Counted from the first letter of the stretch, positions 8,947-18,282 are shown. The stretch: 64,000 nucleotides of DNA from an uncultured Parabacteroides sp. (GCF_902493135.1 NZ_CABUOD010000015.1:41981-105980), one strand, 5' to 3'. Numbers and translations: made by a program. Notes: a model not told the origin generated them from the sequence alone.

Positions 8947-10377
8947 ATGTATATAGAACAAGAAGACATATTAAAACATATTTCGGCGAAGCCGTTCCAT
9001 TTGATTTCCGAAGCAGCGGATGAGTTGGGAGTGGAGGCATACGTGATAGGCGGTTATGTGCGGGATATCTTTCTGCATCGTCCTTCCAAAGATATCGATG
9101 TCGTTGCCGTCGGGAGCGGCATCGAACTGGCGAAAGCCGTTGCCCGGAGGTTGGGCCGGAGAGCTTGCCTGTCCGTCTTCAAGAACTTCGGTACGGCGCA
9201 GGTGAAGGCCGGTGACCTGGAACTGGAGTTTGTCGGCGCCCGCAAGGAATCCTACACGCATGACAGCCGCAAGCCGGTTGTCGAAGACGGGACACTCGAA
9301 GACGACCAGAACCGCCGCGACTTTACGATCAACGCCTTGGCGCTTTGCCTGAATAAGGACCGGTACGGCGAACTGGTCGATCCCTTCGACGGCTTGACCG
9401 ACATGGACAACTTGCTGATCCGTACGCCGCTCGATCCGGATATTACGTTTAGCGATGATCCGTTGCGCATGATGCGTGCCGTCCGCTTTGCCAGCCAGTT
9501 GGGGTTCTTTATCGATCCCGACACTTTCGATGCGATCGAACGGAACAAGGAGCGCATCTCGATCATCTCGAAAGAGCGTATCGTGGATGAGTTGAACAAG
9601 ATCGTCCTCTCGCCGAAACCCTCTGTCGGCTTCGACCTGCTGGACCGTTGCGGCCTGTTGCCTCTGATCTTCCCCGAACTTTGCGCCCTGAAAGGTGTGG
9701 AGACGAAGGAAGGGATCGGGCATAAGGATAACTTCGCCCATACCTTGATGGTGCTCGACCGCCTGAGCAAGACCACTGACAACCTGTGGCTGCGCTGGAG
9801 CGCCCTTTTCCATGACATAGCCAAGCCGGCGACGAAACGTTTTGACCCGCGCCTGGGCTGGACGTTCCACAATCATAATTTCATCGGCGAGAAGATGATT
9901 CCCGGTATCTTCCGCAAGATGAAGCTGCCGATGAACGAGAAGATGAAATATGTCCAGAAGATGGTCAGCCTGCACATGCGCCCGATCGCCTTGTCGGACG
10001 ATGAGGTGACGGATTCGGCCATCCGCCGCCTGCTGTTTGATGCGGGCGACGATATAGACGACCTGATGAAACTTTGCGAGGCGGATATCACGAGCAAGAA
10101 CCCCGAAAAGGTGCGGCGCTTCCTGAATAACTTCCGGAAAGTCCGCAGTAAGCTTGCCGATATAGAAGAGAAAGACCGCGTGCGCAACTTCCAGCCGCCT
10201 GTGACGGGAGAGGAGATCATGGAAACATTCGGGCTTCCCCCTTCCCAGCCGGTCGGTGTCCTGAAAGATGCCATCAAGAACGCCATCCTCGACGGCGTGA
10301 TCCCGAACGAACATGAGGCCGCCCGCGCCTTTATGCTCCAACGGGCGGAGAAGATGGGGCTGAAACCGGTTGTCTGA
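8947..10377 (+). CDS. cca: CCA tRNA nucleotidyltransferase with HD domain
   Basis: Adds or repairs the 3' CCA of tRNAs in the cytoplasm. The listed tRNA does not encode CCA, so this activity is needed. The frame opens at a TTG (8926), but the ATG at 8947 gives the better start and 476 residues. The class II nucleotidyltransferase signature is GGYVRD near residue 27, followed by KDIDVV with the metal-binding Asp pair. The [10 protein letters not shown] segment and the tRNA-binding [16 protein letters not shown] segment follow. An HD phosphohydrolase domain lies at about 262-370 (HTLMVLDRL, then LFHDIAKP). Poly(A) polymerase is the alternative, but Bacteroidetes carry this type as the CCA enzyme. 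Confidence 0.9.
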   Translation: MYIEQEDILKHISAKPFHLISEAADELGVEAYVIGGYVRDIFLHRPSKDIDVVAVGSGIELAKAVARRLGRRACLSVFKNFGTAQVKAGDLELEFVGARKESYTHDSRKPVVEDGTLEDDQNRRDFTINALALCLNKDRYGELVDPFDGLTDMDNLLIRTPLDPDITFSDDPLRMMRAVRFASQLGFFIDPDTFDAIERNKERISIISKERIVDELNKIVLSPKPSVGFDLLDRCGLLPLIFPELCALKGVETKEGIGHKDNFAHTLMVLDRLSKTTDNLWLRWSALFHDIAKPATKRFDPRLGWTFHNHNFIGEKMIPGIFRKMKLPMNEKMKYVQKMVSLHMRPIALSDDEVTDSAIRRLLFDAGDDIDDLMKLCEADITSKNPEKVRRFLNNFRKVRSKLADIEEKDRVRNFQPPVTGEEIMETFGLPPSQPVGVLKDAIKNAILDGVIPNEHEAARAFMLQRAEKMGLKPVV

Positions 10378-10438
10378 TTCTGCCTGTCCAAGCTTTGATA
10401 GTCGTTTGAACCTTTATAATCGTAAAAAGAAAAAATAA

Positions 10439-10876
10439 ATGGAACCTGAATTTAATTACCAGTCAGCGCCTTATGATTATGCTCATTGTTTTAACGGGCA
10501 ATGTGCGTGTGCCGGCAAATGTCTTCGCCATATGTTGGCCGCCCTGATTCCGGCGGATCGGAATTATGTTGCTGTCGTGAATCCGAATAAGGTAGGTTCG
10601 GATGGGAAGTCCTGTCCTTTTTTCCGGGAAAAGAGATTGATGCGTTTCGCTGTCGGCATGTCGCATTTGTATGATAATCTGACTTACCGGGATGCAACTG
10701 CCGTCAAACGTCCGATTTATAGCCACTTCGGACGGAGTACGTATTATCGGATGCGGAACGGCGAACGGCCCATTACCCCGGAAGAACAGGTGTTTATTAA
10801 AAACATATTCCGGACGTATGGGATTACATCCGAACCTGTGTTTGACGCCTATAGGGACGATTATGACTGGGAATAG
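10439..10876 (+). CDS. Small conserved protein with an N-terminal cysteine cluster (possibly DUF6078)
   Basis: A 145-residue cytoplasmic protein of unknown function. Near residues 17-29 it carries HC, then CxC, then C followed by LRH, a closely spaced Cys/His set that could bind a metal. A second segment, VGSDGKSCPFFRE, adds another Cys. The C-terminal half contains a helix-rich region (FGRSTYYRMRNGERPITPEEQVFIKNIFRTYGI) that looks like a small helix-turn-helix or DNA-contact module. From memory it resembles a Bacteroides family called DUF6078, which I hold weakly. A tandem dyad array begins right after its stop codon. Confidence 0.65.
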   Translation: MEPEFNYQSAPYDYAHCFNGQCACAGKCLRHMLAALIPADRNYVAVVNPNKVGSDGKSCPFFREKRLMRFAVGMSHLYDNLTYRDATAVKRPIYSHFGRSTYYRMRNGERPITPEEQVFIKNIFRTYGITSEPVFDAYRDDYDWE

Positions 10877-10878
10877 CA

Positions 10879-11010
10879 TATCGTGATATTCTCCTGCCTG
10901 TGAGAAACTATTCTCCTGCCTATGAGAAAACTTTCTCACGCGCATGAGAATAAATTCTCACCGCCATGAGAAACTTTTCTCACTGGCGTGGGGAAGGGTG
11001 AGAAAAAGCA
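10879..11010. repeat. Array 1: six tandem 22-bp dyad units
   Basis: Units start at 10879, 10901, 10923, 10945, 10967 and 10989, an exact 22-base period. Each unit is a 6-base left arm (mostly TGAGAA), 4 spacer bases, a 6-base right arm (TTCTCA or TTCTCC) and a 6-base linker such as TGCCTA or CCGCCA. The first and last units are degenerate. The array fills the space 3' of the small Cys-cluster gene and ends about 100 bases before the DUF4143 ATPase remnant. Confidence 0.9.
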
Positions 11011-11107
11011 ACGATCTTTTCGTAGAATCGCAGGGGCGTCGTGAGTGTTTTCATGGCAACACATATCAATAATAACACGAACTATCAGTTATAAAGGATT
11101 GAAATAA

Positions 11108-11537
11108 TTACAATCCCGACAAATCTACTTTGTAGCGGGTCGGAGCCGTATTGTTCTTTTCGAGAAACATCGCCATATAGACGGGAGCATAAATGATTTT
11201 ACCGGCTACCCGTAAATTGTCATTATTGAATACCACAGCCTCTGACAAATCGTATTCATTGCAATCCATGATATTGGACAAGGCGCGGTGCGTTTCGTAG
11301 TCTTTGCCCGACTTCACTTCGATGGGCAAGACTTTGCCTTCTAATTCGATAACGAAATCCAACTCGCCCCGCTTCGAGGGACTCTATAAAATTGATTTCG
11401 ACAAAACTCTTGAACGTCTTGCCAAACTCACGAATCGAATAGGTCTTACCGATTTGTCGTGCGCCGGTGATAAGCAACGCATTACGAGTGGTCTCGTAAT
11501 AATGCTTGATATAATTGTCTATCTTTCTCTTTAGCAT
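11108..11537 (-). pseudogene. Remnant of a DUF4143-type AAA ATPase with internal deletion and frameshift
   Basis: The upstream part (11537 down to about 11393) encodes an AAA ATPase N-terminus, MLKRKIDNYIKHYYETTRN then LLITGARQIGKTYSI, where GARQIGKT is the Walker A motif. The reading then jumps straight to the C-terminal nuclease-like part in another frame (11362 to 11108), GKVLPIEVKSGKDYETHRAL, where IEVKSGK is the PD-(D/E)XK-like core. Intact relatives are about 380-450 residues, so roughly 250 residues are missing at the junction. The junction is out of frame, so no full protein can be made. These ATPases occur in many paralogous copies in Bacteroidales. Confidence 0.85.
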
Positions 11538-11661
11538 AATTTTCTCTTGTTGATTCGATTATAAGAGGCGACGGAATTAATACGCCGCTTTTCCATTGTA
11601 AAAATAAAGCGTTTTTGCCGCTTTTCCAAGATTGATGTCCGCGAATCTGCCGTTTTTCTTT

Positions 11662-11853
11662 TTAGTTGTTTACATGCTTGTAGCATCCCTTCCCGATCGT
11701 GACCGGCTGGCCGTAGTCGATGTAGAGCGGCGGCAGTACCTTCAGTTGCAGCAACTCCTCTGTCGGCTGGATGTTCGAGTCGAAGTAGGGAATCATGGAT
11801 TCGGACAGGCTCACGATATCGGGGCGGTTGGACGGCAACTTGTTATCAGGAGT
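11662..11853 (-). pseudogene. Short remnant, possibly of a hexapeptide-repeat O-acetyltransferase
   Basis: Just 3' of the relA stop, the minus strand stays open for about 60 codons and ends with a stop at 11662-11664. The translation contains LPPLYIDYGQPVTIGKG, which resembles the PPFYCDYGYNIHIGEN segment of maltose or galactoside O-acetyltransferases, but the coil of hexapeptide repeats that should follow is absent. There is no good start codon except an internal ATG. I read it as a decayed fragment left at the relA 3' flank. The rest of the 11538-11845 gap shows nothing recognisable. Confidence 0.35.
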
Positions 11854-14062
11854 TCAGCCTTTCGACCGTCTTTACCCCTTTCACCGCATTGATCTTCTTG
11901 GTCAGCATGTTCAAGGCCGTCGTGTCGCGCACCATCACCGTGAAGTTTCCCTGGAAGATCCCGTCTACCGAGTCGATGTTCAGGGAGCGGAGCGTGACGC
12001 CCGTTTCCTTGCTGATGACGGAGGTGATATTGGTGACGATCGCGATGTCGTCACGGCCGATGACCCGGAGCGTGACGATATACCCGTTGTCCCCCTTGCC
12101 GCTCCATTTGGCCTGGATGATGCGGTAGCCGAAACGGCTGAACATCTCCTGCGCGTTCGGGCAGTCCATACGGTGGATCTTGATGCCTTGCGTGGAGACG
12201 AAACCGAACACCTCGTCCCCGTAGATCGGGTTGCAGCACTTCGCCAACTTATACTCGATGCCCGTCAGGTTCTTGTCGATCACCAGCACGTCTTTGTTCG
12301 TCGCGATCTCTTCCGCCTCGGTTGTCGTGATATATTCCTCGGCGCTGCGGACTTCGGTGTGTTCGTTTGTTTCCGTTTCCCGGCGTACCTGCTCCAGGTA
12401 TTCGTCGATCACCTGGTTCGGGTCGAGGCGTTCCTCGGCGATCTCGACGTAGAAGTCGGTGACGGTCTTGAACCCTTTCTTCTTGATGTAACGCATCAGG
12501 ATCGGTTCCTCCATCTCGATCTTCCGGTTCTTGAAGCGGCGTTGCAACATCTCTTTGGCAAAGTCCACCGCCTTGGCCGTCTCTTCGCGGAGCGCCTGTT
12601 TGATCTTGACCCGCGCTTTGGAGGTGACGACGATGTTCAGCCAGTCTCGCTTGGGCGTCTGGGTGGGAGCGGTGACGATCGAAACCGTGTCGCCGTTGTT
12701 CAGGGTATATTTAATAGGTACATTCTTCTCGTTCACCTTTGCCGAGACGCATTTGCATCCTAACTTGGTATGGATCGCGAAAGCAAAGTCGAGCACGGTC
12801 GCCCCTTTGGCCAGCTTGATCAGTTCGCCTGTCGGGGTGAAGACATAGATCTCGTCTTTGTACAGATCCATCTTGAAGTCCTGCATCAGGTCGAGCGGGT
12901 TGTTCTCTTTCGTTTCCAGGGCGGCGCGTACGGTGTTCAGGAATTCGTCCAGCCCGCTTTCCGCTTTTCCCCCTTTATATTTCCAGTGGGCGGCGAGTCC
13001 CCGTTCGGCGATCTCGTCCATGCGGCGGGTGCGGATCTGCACTTCCACCCATTTGTTCTGCGGTCCCATCACGGTGATATGCAGGCTTTCGTAACCGTTC
13101 GTCTTCGGGATGGAGATCCAGTCCTTCATGCGCTTCGGGTTCGGCTGGTACATATCCGTGATGATCGAGTAGACCTGCCAGCAGTCCGAACGTTCCTTCT
13201 CATACGGCGTGTCGAGGATGATGCGGATGGCAAACAAGTCGTATATGTCTTCGAACGGGATGTTCTGTTTCTTCAGCTTGTTGTTGATGGAGTGGATGGA
13301 CTTCGTGCGCCCCTTGATGTCGAAGCGGAGTCCGGCGTCTTCCAGCTTGCTTTTGATGGGTGCGATGAACTCGGCGATGTAGGCGTCGCGCGAACGTTTC
13401 GTCTCGTTCAGTTTCCGTTTGATGAAGTCGTACTGCCTGCGGTCGGTATATTTCAGCGACAAGTCTTCCAGCTCGCTCTTGATCGTGTACAATCCGAGGC
13501 GGTGGGCAAGCGGGGCGTACAGGTAGGAAACTTCCGTCGCCAGCCGTTTCCGGTCTTCGTCGTTCTTCAGGTGTTTGCCGAGGCGCATCAGGCAAAGGCG
13601 GTCGGCGATCATGATCAGGATCACGCGCACATCTTCGGCAAACGAGAATAGCAGCTTATGGAAGTTCTCGGAGTCGACAGCCGTATTGCGGGCGTAAAGG
13701 TCCGAAGTCTTCAGCAGGCGGCTGATGATCAGGGTGACATCCGCGTCGAATGTGTCTTTCACTTCATCCAGCGTGATGATCTTTTTCATGACCGGGCGGT
13801 AGAGCAGGAGAGCGATGACCGACGTGCGCTTCAATCCGATTTCCGTAGTGGCGATCAATGCCGTGTCGATATTGCGGAGCAGGCCGTTGATGCCGTTTCT
13901 GTCTCGTCCGTAACAATCCAAAGCCACCACCCGCTTCATCAGTTCCTTCATCTTACCCAGATCTTCCTTCTTCAGGAAAGAGTACAGATGGCGTAATAAT
14001 TGCTTGTACTTGGAGAAAAATTGTTTTTTCTCCTCTTCGGTAAAGAACGGTTGTATATCCAT
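11846..14062 (-). CDS. relA: RelA/SpoT-family (p)ppGpp synthetase with degenerate hydrolase domain
   Basis: A cytoplasmic stringent-response enzyme of 738 residues that makes (p)ppGpp from ATP and GDP/GTP. The synthetase domain is intact: GRTKSIHSINNKL near residue 250, IYDLFAIRIIL, and EVQIRTRRMDEIAERGLAAHW near 340. A TGS domain (DEIYVFTPTGELIKL) lies at about 395-455 and an ACT domain at the C-terminus (VTNITSVISKETGVTLRSLNID). In the N-terminal hydrolase region, the HDxxED core expected after 'AALL' is replaced by LLLYRPVMKK. Only the ADRL segment (IMIADRLCLMRLG) is retained, so it should be synthetase-only. The start is ATG; the neighbours are not functionally linked. Confidence 0.9.
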   Translation of the reverse strand: MDIQPFFTEEEKKQFFSKYKQLLRHLYSFLKKEDLGKMKELMKRVVALDCYGRDRNGINGLLRNIDTALIATTEIGLKRTSVIALLLYRPVMKKIITLDEVKDTFDADVTLIISRLLKTSDLYARNTAVDSENFHKLLFSFAEDVRVILIMIADRLCLMRLGKHLKNDEDRKRLATEVSYLYAPLAHRLGLYTIKSELEDLSLKYTDRRQYDFIKRKLNETKRSRDAYIAEFIAPIKSKLEDAGLRFDIKGRTKSIHSINNKLKKQNIPFEDIYDLFAIRIILDTPYEKERSDCWQVYSIITDMYQPNPKRMKDWISIPKTNGYESLHITVMGPQNKWVEVQIRTRRMDEIAERGLAAHWKYKGGKAESGLDEFLNTVRAALETKENNPLDLMQDFKMDLYKDEIYVFTPTGELIKLAKGATVLDFAFAIHTKLGCKCVSAKVNEKNVPIKYTLNNGDTVSIVTAPTQTPKRDWLNIVVTSKARVKIKQALREETAKAVDFAKEMLQRRFKNRKIEMEEPILMRYIKKKGFKTVTDFYVEIAEERLDPNQVIDEYLEQVRRETETNEHTEVRSAEEYITTTEAEEIATNKDVLVIDKNLTGIEYKLAKCCNPIYGDEVFGFVSTQGIKIHRMDCPNAQEMFSRFGYRIIQAKWSGKGDNGYIVTLRVIGRDDIAIVTNITSVISKETGVTLRSLNIDSVDGIFQGNFTVMVRDTTALNMLTKKINAVKGVKTVERLNS

Positions 14063-14163
14063 AGTCGTCTGTTTTTTTACTGCCTCTTTGTGGGCTGTCC
14101 GTAAAACATACCGTAAAAGTAAGTTTTTCTGCGAATATCAGTGCATTTCTAATGGTATTTTTA

Positions 14164-14171
14164 TACATTTG
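14164..14171 (+). promoter_or_regulatory. -7 box for the DUF4301 gene
   Basis: TACATTTG lies 66 bases upstream of the ATG at 14237, in the divergent region with relA. No clear -7 box was found for relA on the other strand. Confidence 0.55.
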
Positions 14172-14236
14172 CGATATACATAGGCCGGCAGGCCCTTGTT
14201 GCGTGTCTGATTATTAACTTATTAAAAAGATATACT

Positions 14237-15757
14237 ATGCTAAACGCAAAAGACTTAGAGTTACTGGCGGCTAAAGGGATCAGCGAAAAGCAGATTGAAG
14301 AACAATTGGCTTGTTTCGTGAAAGGGTTTCCTTTTCTGGAAATTACGGCTTCGGCCTCGGTTGAGAGAGGGGTTATGGTGATCCCGCAGGAAAAACAGGC
14401 TACTTATATGGATGCCTGGGATGCTTACCTGGCAAAGAATAAGAAGATTGTGAAGTTCGTGCCGGCTTCGGGCGCGGCAAGCCGTATGTTCAAGAACCTG
14501 TATGAGTTCCTGTCTGCCGGTTATGACGAACCTCAGAATGCGTTTGAGAAGAAGTTCTTCGACGACATTACGAAGTTTGCCTTCTATGATGCCTTGAACC
14601 GGGCTTGCGTCGAGAATGAAGCGAAAGATATTCCGGCGTTGGTTGCTCTCGGACAGTATAAGGCGGTTGTCGCCAACCTGCTGGAACCGAAAGGGCTGAA
14701 CTACGGACAGCTTCCGAAAGGTCTGTTGCTTTTCCATTCTTATCCGAAGACTGCCCGCACGGCGATGGAAGAACATCTGGCCGAAGGTGCGATGTATGCG
14801 AAGAACAATGCCGGTGAAGTGAATATACATTTCACGGTGTCGCCCGAACATAAGGCGTTGTTCGAACAGCTGGTTGCCGCAAAGGCGGGAGTCTATGAAG
14901 AGAAATTCTCTGTCAAATACGATATTTCTTTCAGCGTCCAGAAACCGAGTACCGATACGATTGCTGCCGATATGGAAAACAATCCGTTCCGCGACAAGAA
15001 CGGCAATCTCTTGTTCCGTCCGGGCGGTCACGGCGCTTTGATCGAAAACCTGAACGATGTGGATGCCGATGTGGTGTTTGTCAAGAACATCGATAATGTG
15101 GTTCCGGACAGTTTCAAGTGTTCGACCGTTATCTTCAAGAAGGTGATCGCCGGCGTGCTGGTCTCTTTGCAGGAACGTATCTTCAAGTATCTGGAACTGA
15201 TCGACAGCGGCAAGTATTCGCACGACCAGGTGGAAGAGATGATTCATTTCCTGCAGGAAGACCTGTGTGTGAAGAACCCGGAAATGAAGTTGTTGGAAGA
15301 TGCCGAGTTGATTCTTTATATTAAGAGTAAGTTGAACCGCCCGTTGCGTGTCTGCGGTATGGTGAAGAATGTCGGCGAACCGGGCGGTGGGCCGTTCCTC
15401 GCTGTCAACCCGGACGGAACTGTCTCTTTGCAGATTCTCGAAAGCTCGCAGATCGATTTGAAGGATCCCGAAAAGAAGGCGATGTTCGAAAAGGGCACGC
15501 ACTTCAATCCTGTGGATCTGGTTTGCGCGTTGAAGAACTATAAAGGCGAGAAGTTCAATTTGCCGGACTATGTGGACAAGAACACCGGTTTTATCTCCTA
15601 TAAGAGCAAGGACGGCCGCGAACTGAAAGCGTTGGAATTGCCCGGTTTGTGGAACGGTGCGATGAGTGACTGGAATACGATCTTTGTCGAGGTGCCTATC
15701 GAAACCTTCAACCCGGTTAAGACGGTGAACGATTTGCTGCGCCAGGAACATCAATAA
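14237..15757 (+). CDS. DUF4301 family protein
   Basis: A 506-residue cytoplasmic protein of the DUF4301 family, found mainly in Bacteroidetes. Its precise role is unknown. The segment FVPASGAASRMFKNLYEF near residues 73-90 resembles a nucleotide-sugar pyrophosphorylase or kinase-like glycine loop. NLLFRPGGHGALIENLNDVDADVVFVKNIDNVVPD near 255-290 recalls the UDP-sugar pyrophosphorylase fold. The C-terminus has GEPGGGPF and SSQIDLKDPEKK. A nucleotidyltransferase-like activity is therefore plausible but not shown. The gene is monocistronic with a strong terminator at 15765-15812. Confidence 0.85.
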   Translation: MLNAKDLELLAAKGISEKQIEEQLACFVKGFPFLEITASASVERGVMVIPQEKQATYMDAWDAYLAKNKKIVKFVPASGAASRMFKNLYEFLSAGYDEPQNAFEKKFFDDITKFAFYDALNRACVENEAKDIPALVALGQYKAVVANLLEPKGLNYGQLPKGLLLFHSYPKTARTAMEEHLAEGAMYAKNNAGEVNIHFTVSPEHKALFEQLVAAKAGVYEEKFSVKYDISFSVQKPSTDTIAADMENNPFRDKNGNLLFRPGGHGALIENLNDVDADVVFVKNIDNVVPDSFKCSTVIFKKVIAGVLVSLQERIFKYLELIDSGKYSHDQVEEMIHFLQEDLCVKNPEMKLLEDAELILYIKSKLNRPLRVCGMVKNVGEPGGGPFLAVNPDGTVSLQILESSQIDLKDPEKKAMFEKGTHFNPVDLVCALKNYKGEKFNLPDYVDKNTGFISYKSKDGRELKALELPGLWNGAMSDWNTIFVEVPIETFNPVKTVNDLLRQEHQ

Positions 15758-15764
15758 AACAGTA

Positions 15765-15812
15765 AAAAAGAGGTGTCAAACTGCCCTGTTCCCGCGTTTG
15801 ACACCTCTTTTT
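15765..15812. terminator. Bidirectional intrinsic terminator
   Basis: Perfect 17-base arms (15765-15781 and 15796-15812) have an A-run on one side and a T-run on the other. They separate the convergent DUF4301 and aldo/keto reductase genes. The core GGTGTCAAA resembles the GGTGTGTCAAAA ends of other intergenic elements in the window. Confidence 0.9.
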
Positions 15813-15814
15813 GT

Positions 15815-16651
15815 TTATAAATTGATCAGGAAATTGACAAATTCCGGATCGTAGTGTGAGAAGAACAGGCTTTCTGCTTTGTCGAGTTGGGCAATTTCTT
15901 CCATTTCTTTTGCAGACAAAGTGAAGTCGAACACATTGATATTCTCTATCATCCGCTCTTTATGGGTCGATTTAGGAATGACAATCACTCCTCGCTGGAT
16001 GAGAAAGCGCAATGCTACCTGAGCCACGGATTTGTTGTGCTGTTCGCCGATCGCTTTCAATACTTCATTAGTGAAGAAATTATTTCTTCCTTCGGCAAAC
16101 GGTCCCCACGACATGAGTCGTGTGCCTTCTTTCCTCATGATTTCCTGTAGTTTGACTTGCTGGTTGAAGACGTGTGTCTCCATCTGATTGACAGCCGGCT
16201 TGATCTCGCAGAACTTAGCCAGGTCTACAAAACGGTCGGCATAGAAGTTGCTGACACCGATGGCGCGGGCTTTTCCTGCTTTATAGGCTTCTTCCATAGC
16301 GCGGTAAGTCCCGTAGTAATCATTGAAAGGTTGATGAATGAGCAATAGGTCGACATAATCGCTTTGTAGTTTGCGCAACGACTCGTCGATCGATGCTTTT
16401 GCTCTTTTCTCCCCGGCGTTCGAGATCCAGACTTTTGTCGTGATGAACAACTCTTCACGTGGCACACCGCATTTCCGGATGGCATGGCCGACGCCTTCCT
16501 CATTGTAATAGGCTTGTGCCGTATCGATGGACCGATAACCTGCACGGATGGCATCCGACACGCAGCGTTCACACTCTTCAGGCGTCACCTGATAAACTCC
16601 GTAACCTAAAATCGGCATTTCAACGCCGTTGTTTAATTTTACTGTTTCCAT
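15815..16651 (-). CDS. Aldo/keto reductase
   Basis: A 278-residue NADPH-dependent carbonyl reductase with a TIM-barrel fold, cytoplasmic. The catalytic tetrad is complete: Asp43 and Tyr48 in [11 protein letters not shown], Lys73 in TTKVW and His106 in LLLIHQP. The cofactor segment [13 protein letters not shown] is near residue 230. It looks like the small AKR5-type (2,5-diketo-gluconate or methylglyoxal reductase-like) group, but the substrate cannot be told. A -7 box is at 16737-16744. Confidence 0.9.
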   Translation of the reverse strand: METVKLNNGVEMPILGYGVYQVTPEECERCVSDAIRAGYRSIDTAQAYYNEEGVGHAIRKCGVPREELFITTKVWISNAGEKRAKASIDESLRKLQSDYVDLLLIHQPFNDYYGTYRAMEEAYKAGKARAIGVSNFYADRFVDLAKFCEIKPAVNQMETHVFNQQVKLQEIMRKEGTRLMSWGPFAEGRNNFFTNEVLKAIGEQHNKSVAQVALRFLIQRGVIVIPKSTHKERMIENINVFDFTLSAKEMEEIAQLDKAESLFFSHYDPEFVNFLINL

Positions 16652-16736
16652 ACTCGTCTTTTTTATATGTTTTCTTTGATCCTGACTTATAAACAGGGAG
16701 CGTATGCCCTTTTGTTTTCAGTTTTGTCGGATATTG

Positions 16737-16744
16737 CAAAGATA
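16737..16744 (-). promoter_or_regulatory. -7 box for the aldo/keto reductase gene
   Basis: The minus strand reads TATCTTTG, 85 bases upstream of the start at 16651. Confidence 0.55.
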
Positions 16745-16828
16745 GGGAGTCAGAAGTGTTATGCTTTCATACAAATTACGGATTATCCTACCCGAATTAC
16801 TGTTTGGCTGGTCAAAATGGTTCAAAAA

Positions 16829-16943
16829 AGGAGGTATGTCAAAACAAAATCCTGCTCACGATTAGCCATAATTTAGGCACGGATTGTTTATCCGTGTAAA
16901 TCCGTGCCTGAAAGATCATGTTAAAGGTGTTTTGGCACACCTT
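16829..16943. repeat. Intergenic palindromic repeat, copy B
   Basis: The outer ends are GGAGGTATGTCAAAA (from 16830) and a GGTGTTTTGGCACACC stretch near 16926. Inside, perfect 11-base arms (16875-16885 and 16899-16909) are built on GGCACGGATT. The left half closely matches the reverse complement of the right half of copy C at 21.9-22.06 kb over about 48 bases, so this is a dispersed element. It occupies most of the 16652-16968 gap; the remainder holds the -7 box above. Confidence 0.8.
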
Positions 16944-16968
16944 CCATATCGTTTGGTTGAACTTCCGT

Positions 16969-18282
16969 TTAGATTTTCGGAAGTTCCCAGGGAGCCCGGT
17001 ATTCCTTGCATAAGTATTTGTCGGCTTCCGCGTCGTTGAAGCTCTTACCGTCCCAAGTCAGTTTTTTGCCTGTCCGGTAGGCGATGTTACCCAATTGGGA
17101 GAATTTGGCGATATGGGCGCCGATCTCGATGCTGGCATTACAGTTGCGGTTGCGCGACTTGATGCATTCCAGATGGTTCTTCACGTGCAGGTTCAATCCG
17201 CCTTCGCCGTAGGCTTTCTTCAAAGGAACGGCTTCCATGCGGGCTTTGCCGTTCACCTTTTCGGGGATTACTTCCCAGCCGCCGCGGTCGACAACCAATG
17301 TCCCGTTTTCTCCGACAAATCCGAGGCCGTGATTGCGTCCGTAAGCTCCGTCGTCGATACCGATCGCATGGTCCCACATGACCGTGAAGTCGTCGAATGT
17401 ATAAATCGTCTGCAACAGGTCCGGCGTTTCGCAGGCGTCATCCGGATATCCGAATTTGCCGCCCGAAGCCATGATGGAGTTGGGGGCCGTTACGTTCATT
17501 CCATAGAGGGCATAGTCGAGCAGATGCACACCCCAGTCTGTCATCAGCCCGCCGGCATAATCCCAGAACCAGCGGAAGGTGAAATGGAAACGGTTACGGT
17601 TGAACGGACGTTGGGGAGCCGGGCCCAGCCACATGTCATAGTCGACTCCTGCAGGAACGGCTTCGTCCGGCTTGACCGGAATGGATGGACACCAACCTTG
17701 GTATGAGAAGACGCGGACGGTACGGATCTTGCCTAACTGCCCGCTGTGCACGAATGCCATGGCATCCTGCCAGTGCGGATCGCTGCGTTGCCATTGTCCT
17801 ACCTGTACTACCCGGTTGTACTTTTCGGCGGCACGAACCATAATATTACATTCTTCAATGCTGTTGCCTAAGGGTTTTTCGCAGTAAACATCTTTACCAG
17901 CCTGGCAGGCGGCTACCATTTGCAGGCAGTGCCAGTGGTCGGGCGTGCCGACGATGACAACGTCGATATCTTTGTTGTCGATCAGTTTCCGCCAGTCTTT
18001 GTAAAGGTTTTTAACTTTTTTGCCCGTAATCTTTTCCGTTTCGGCAGCCCGTTTGTTCAGTACGCCTTCGTCGATATCCGACAGTGCGATACATTCTACT
18101 TCCGGATTTCGCAAGAATGCCTGCAAATCGGAAAATCCCATACCGTTGCAACCGATAAGGCCGACACGTATTTTGTCGTTCGCCCCTACATTTCCTGGTG
18201 TAGCGTTGATGAAGAAAGGACTCATGGAAAGTCCGGCGCCTAATAAGGTTGCTTGCCGGATAAAATCTCTGCGTGTTGTCAT
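16969..18282 (-). CDS. Exported Gfo/Idh/MocA-family oxidoreductase
   Basis: A 437-residue NAD(P)-dependent sugar oxidoreductase with a Tat-type leader (TTRRDFIRQATLLGAGLSM), so it is exported folded with its cofactor. The Rossmann motif is IRVGLIGCNGMGFSD near residues 38-52, and CEKPLGNS near 135 contains the conserved catalytic Lys region. The C-terminal half carries the RWFWDYAGGLMTDWGVHLLDYA signature. In gut Bacteroidetes such exported enzymes act on glycans or keto-sugars; the substrate here is unknown. It is divergent from the PCMD lipoprotein. Confidence 0.88.
   Translation of the reverse strand: MTTRRDFIRQATLLGAGLSMSPFFINATPGNVGANDKIRVGLIGCNGMGFSDLQAFLRNPEVECIALSDIDEGVLNKRAAETEKITGKKVKNLYKDWRKLIDNKDIDVVIVGTPDHWHCLQMVAACQAGKDVYCEKPLGNSIEECNIMVRAAEKYNRVVQVGQWQRSDPHWQDAMAFVHSGQLGKIRTVRVFSYQGWCPSIPVKPDEAVPAGVDYDMWLGPAPQRPFNRNRFHFTFRWFWDYAGGLMTDWGVHLLDYALYGMNVTAPNSIMASGGKFGYPDDACETPDLLQTIYTFDDFTVMWDHAIGIDDGAYGRNHGLGFVGENGTLVVDRGGWEVIPEKVNGKARMEAVPLKKAYGEGGLNLHVKNHLECIKSRNRNCNASIEIGAHIAKFSQLGNIAYRTGKKLTWDGKSFNDAEADKYLCKEYRAPWELPKI

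Noticed and set aside
8528..8969. Short Arg-rich frames inside the 451-bp palindrome
   Set aside because: They fall within nested inverted repeats, have no start context and would be by-products of the repeat sequence.
11795..13651. Long plus-strand open frames opposite relA
   Set aside because: RelA motifs on the minus strand are unmistakable; the opposite frames have the composition of reverse-read GC-rich codons and no motif.
14261..15754. A 497-codon minus-strand frame opposite the DUF4301 gene
   Set aside because: The plus-strand gene has a promoter box, a family match and a terminator; the opposite frame has none.
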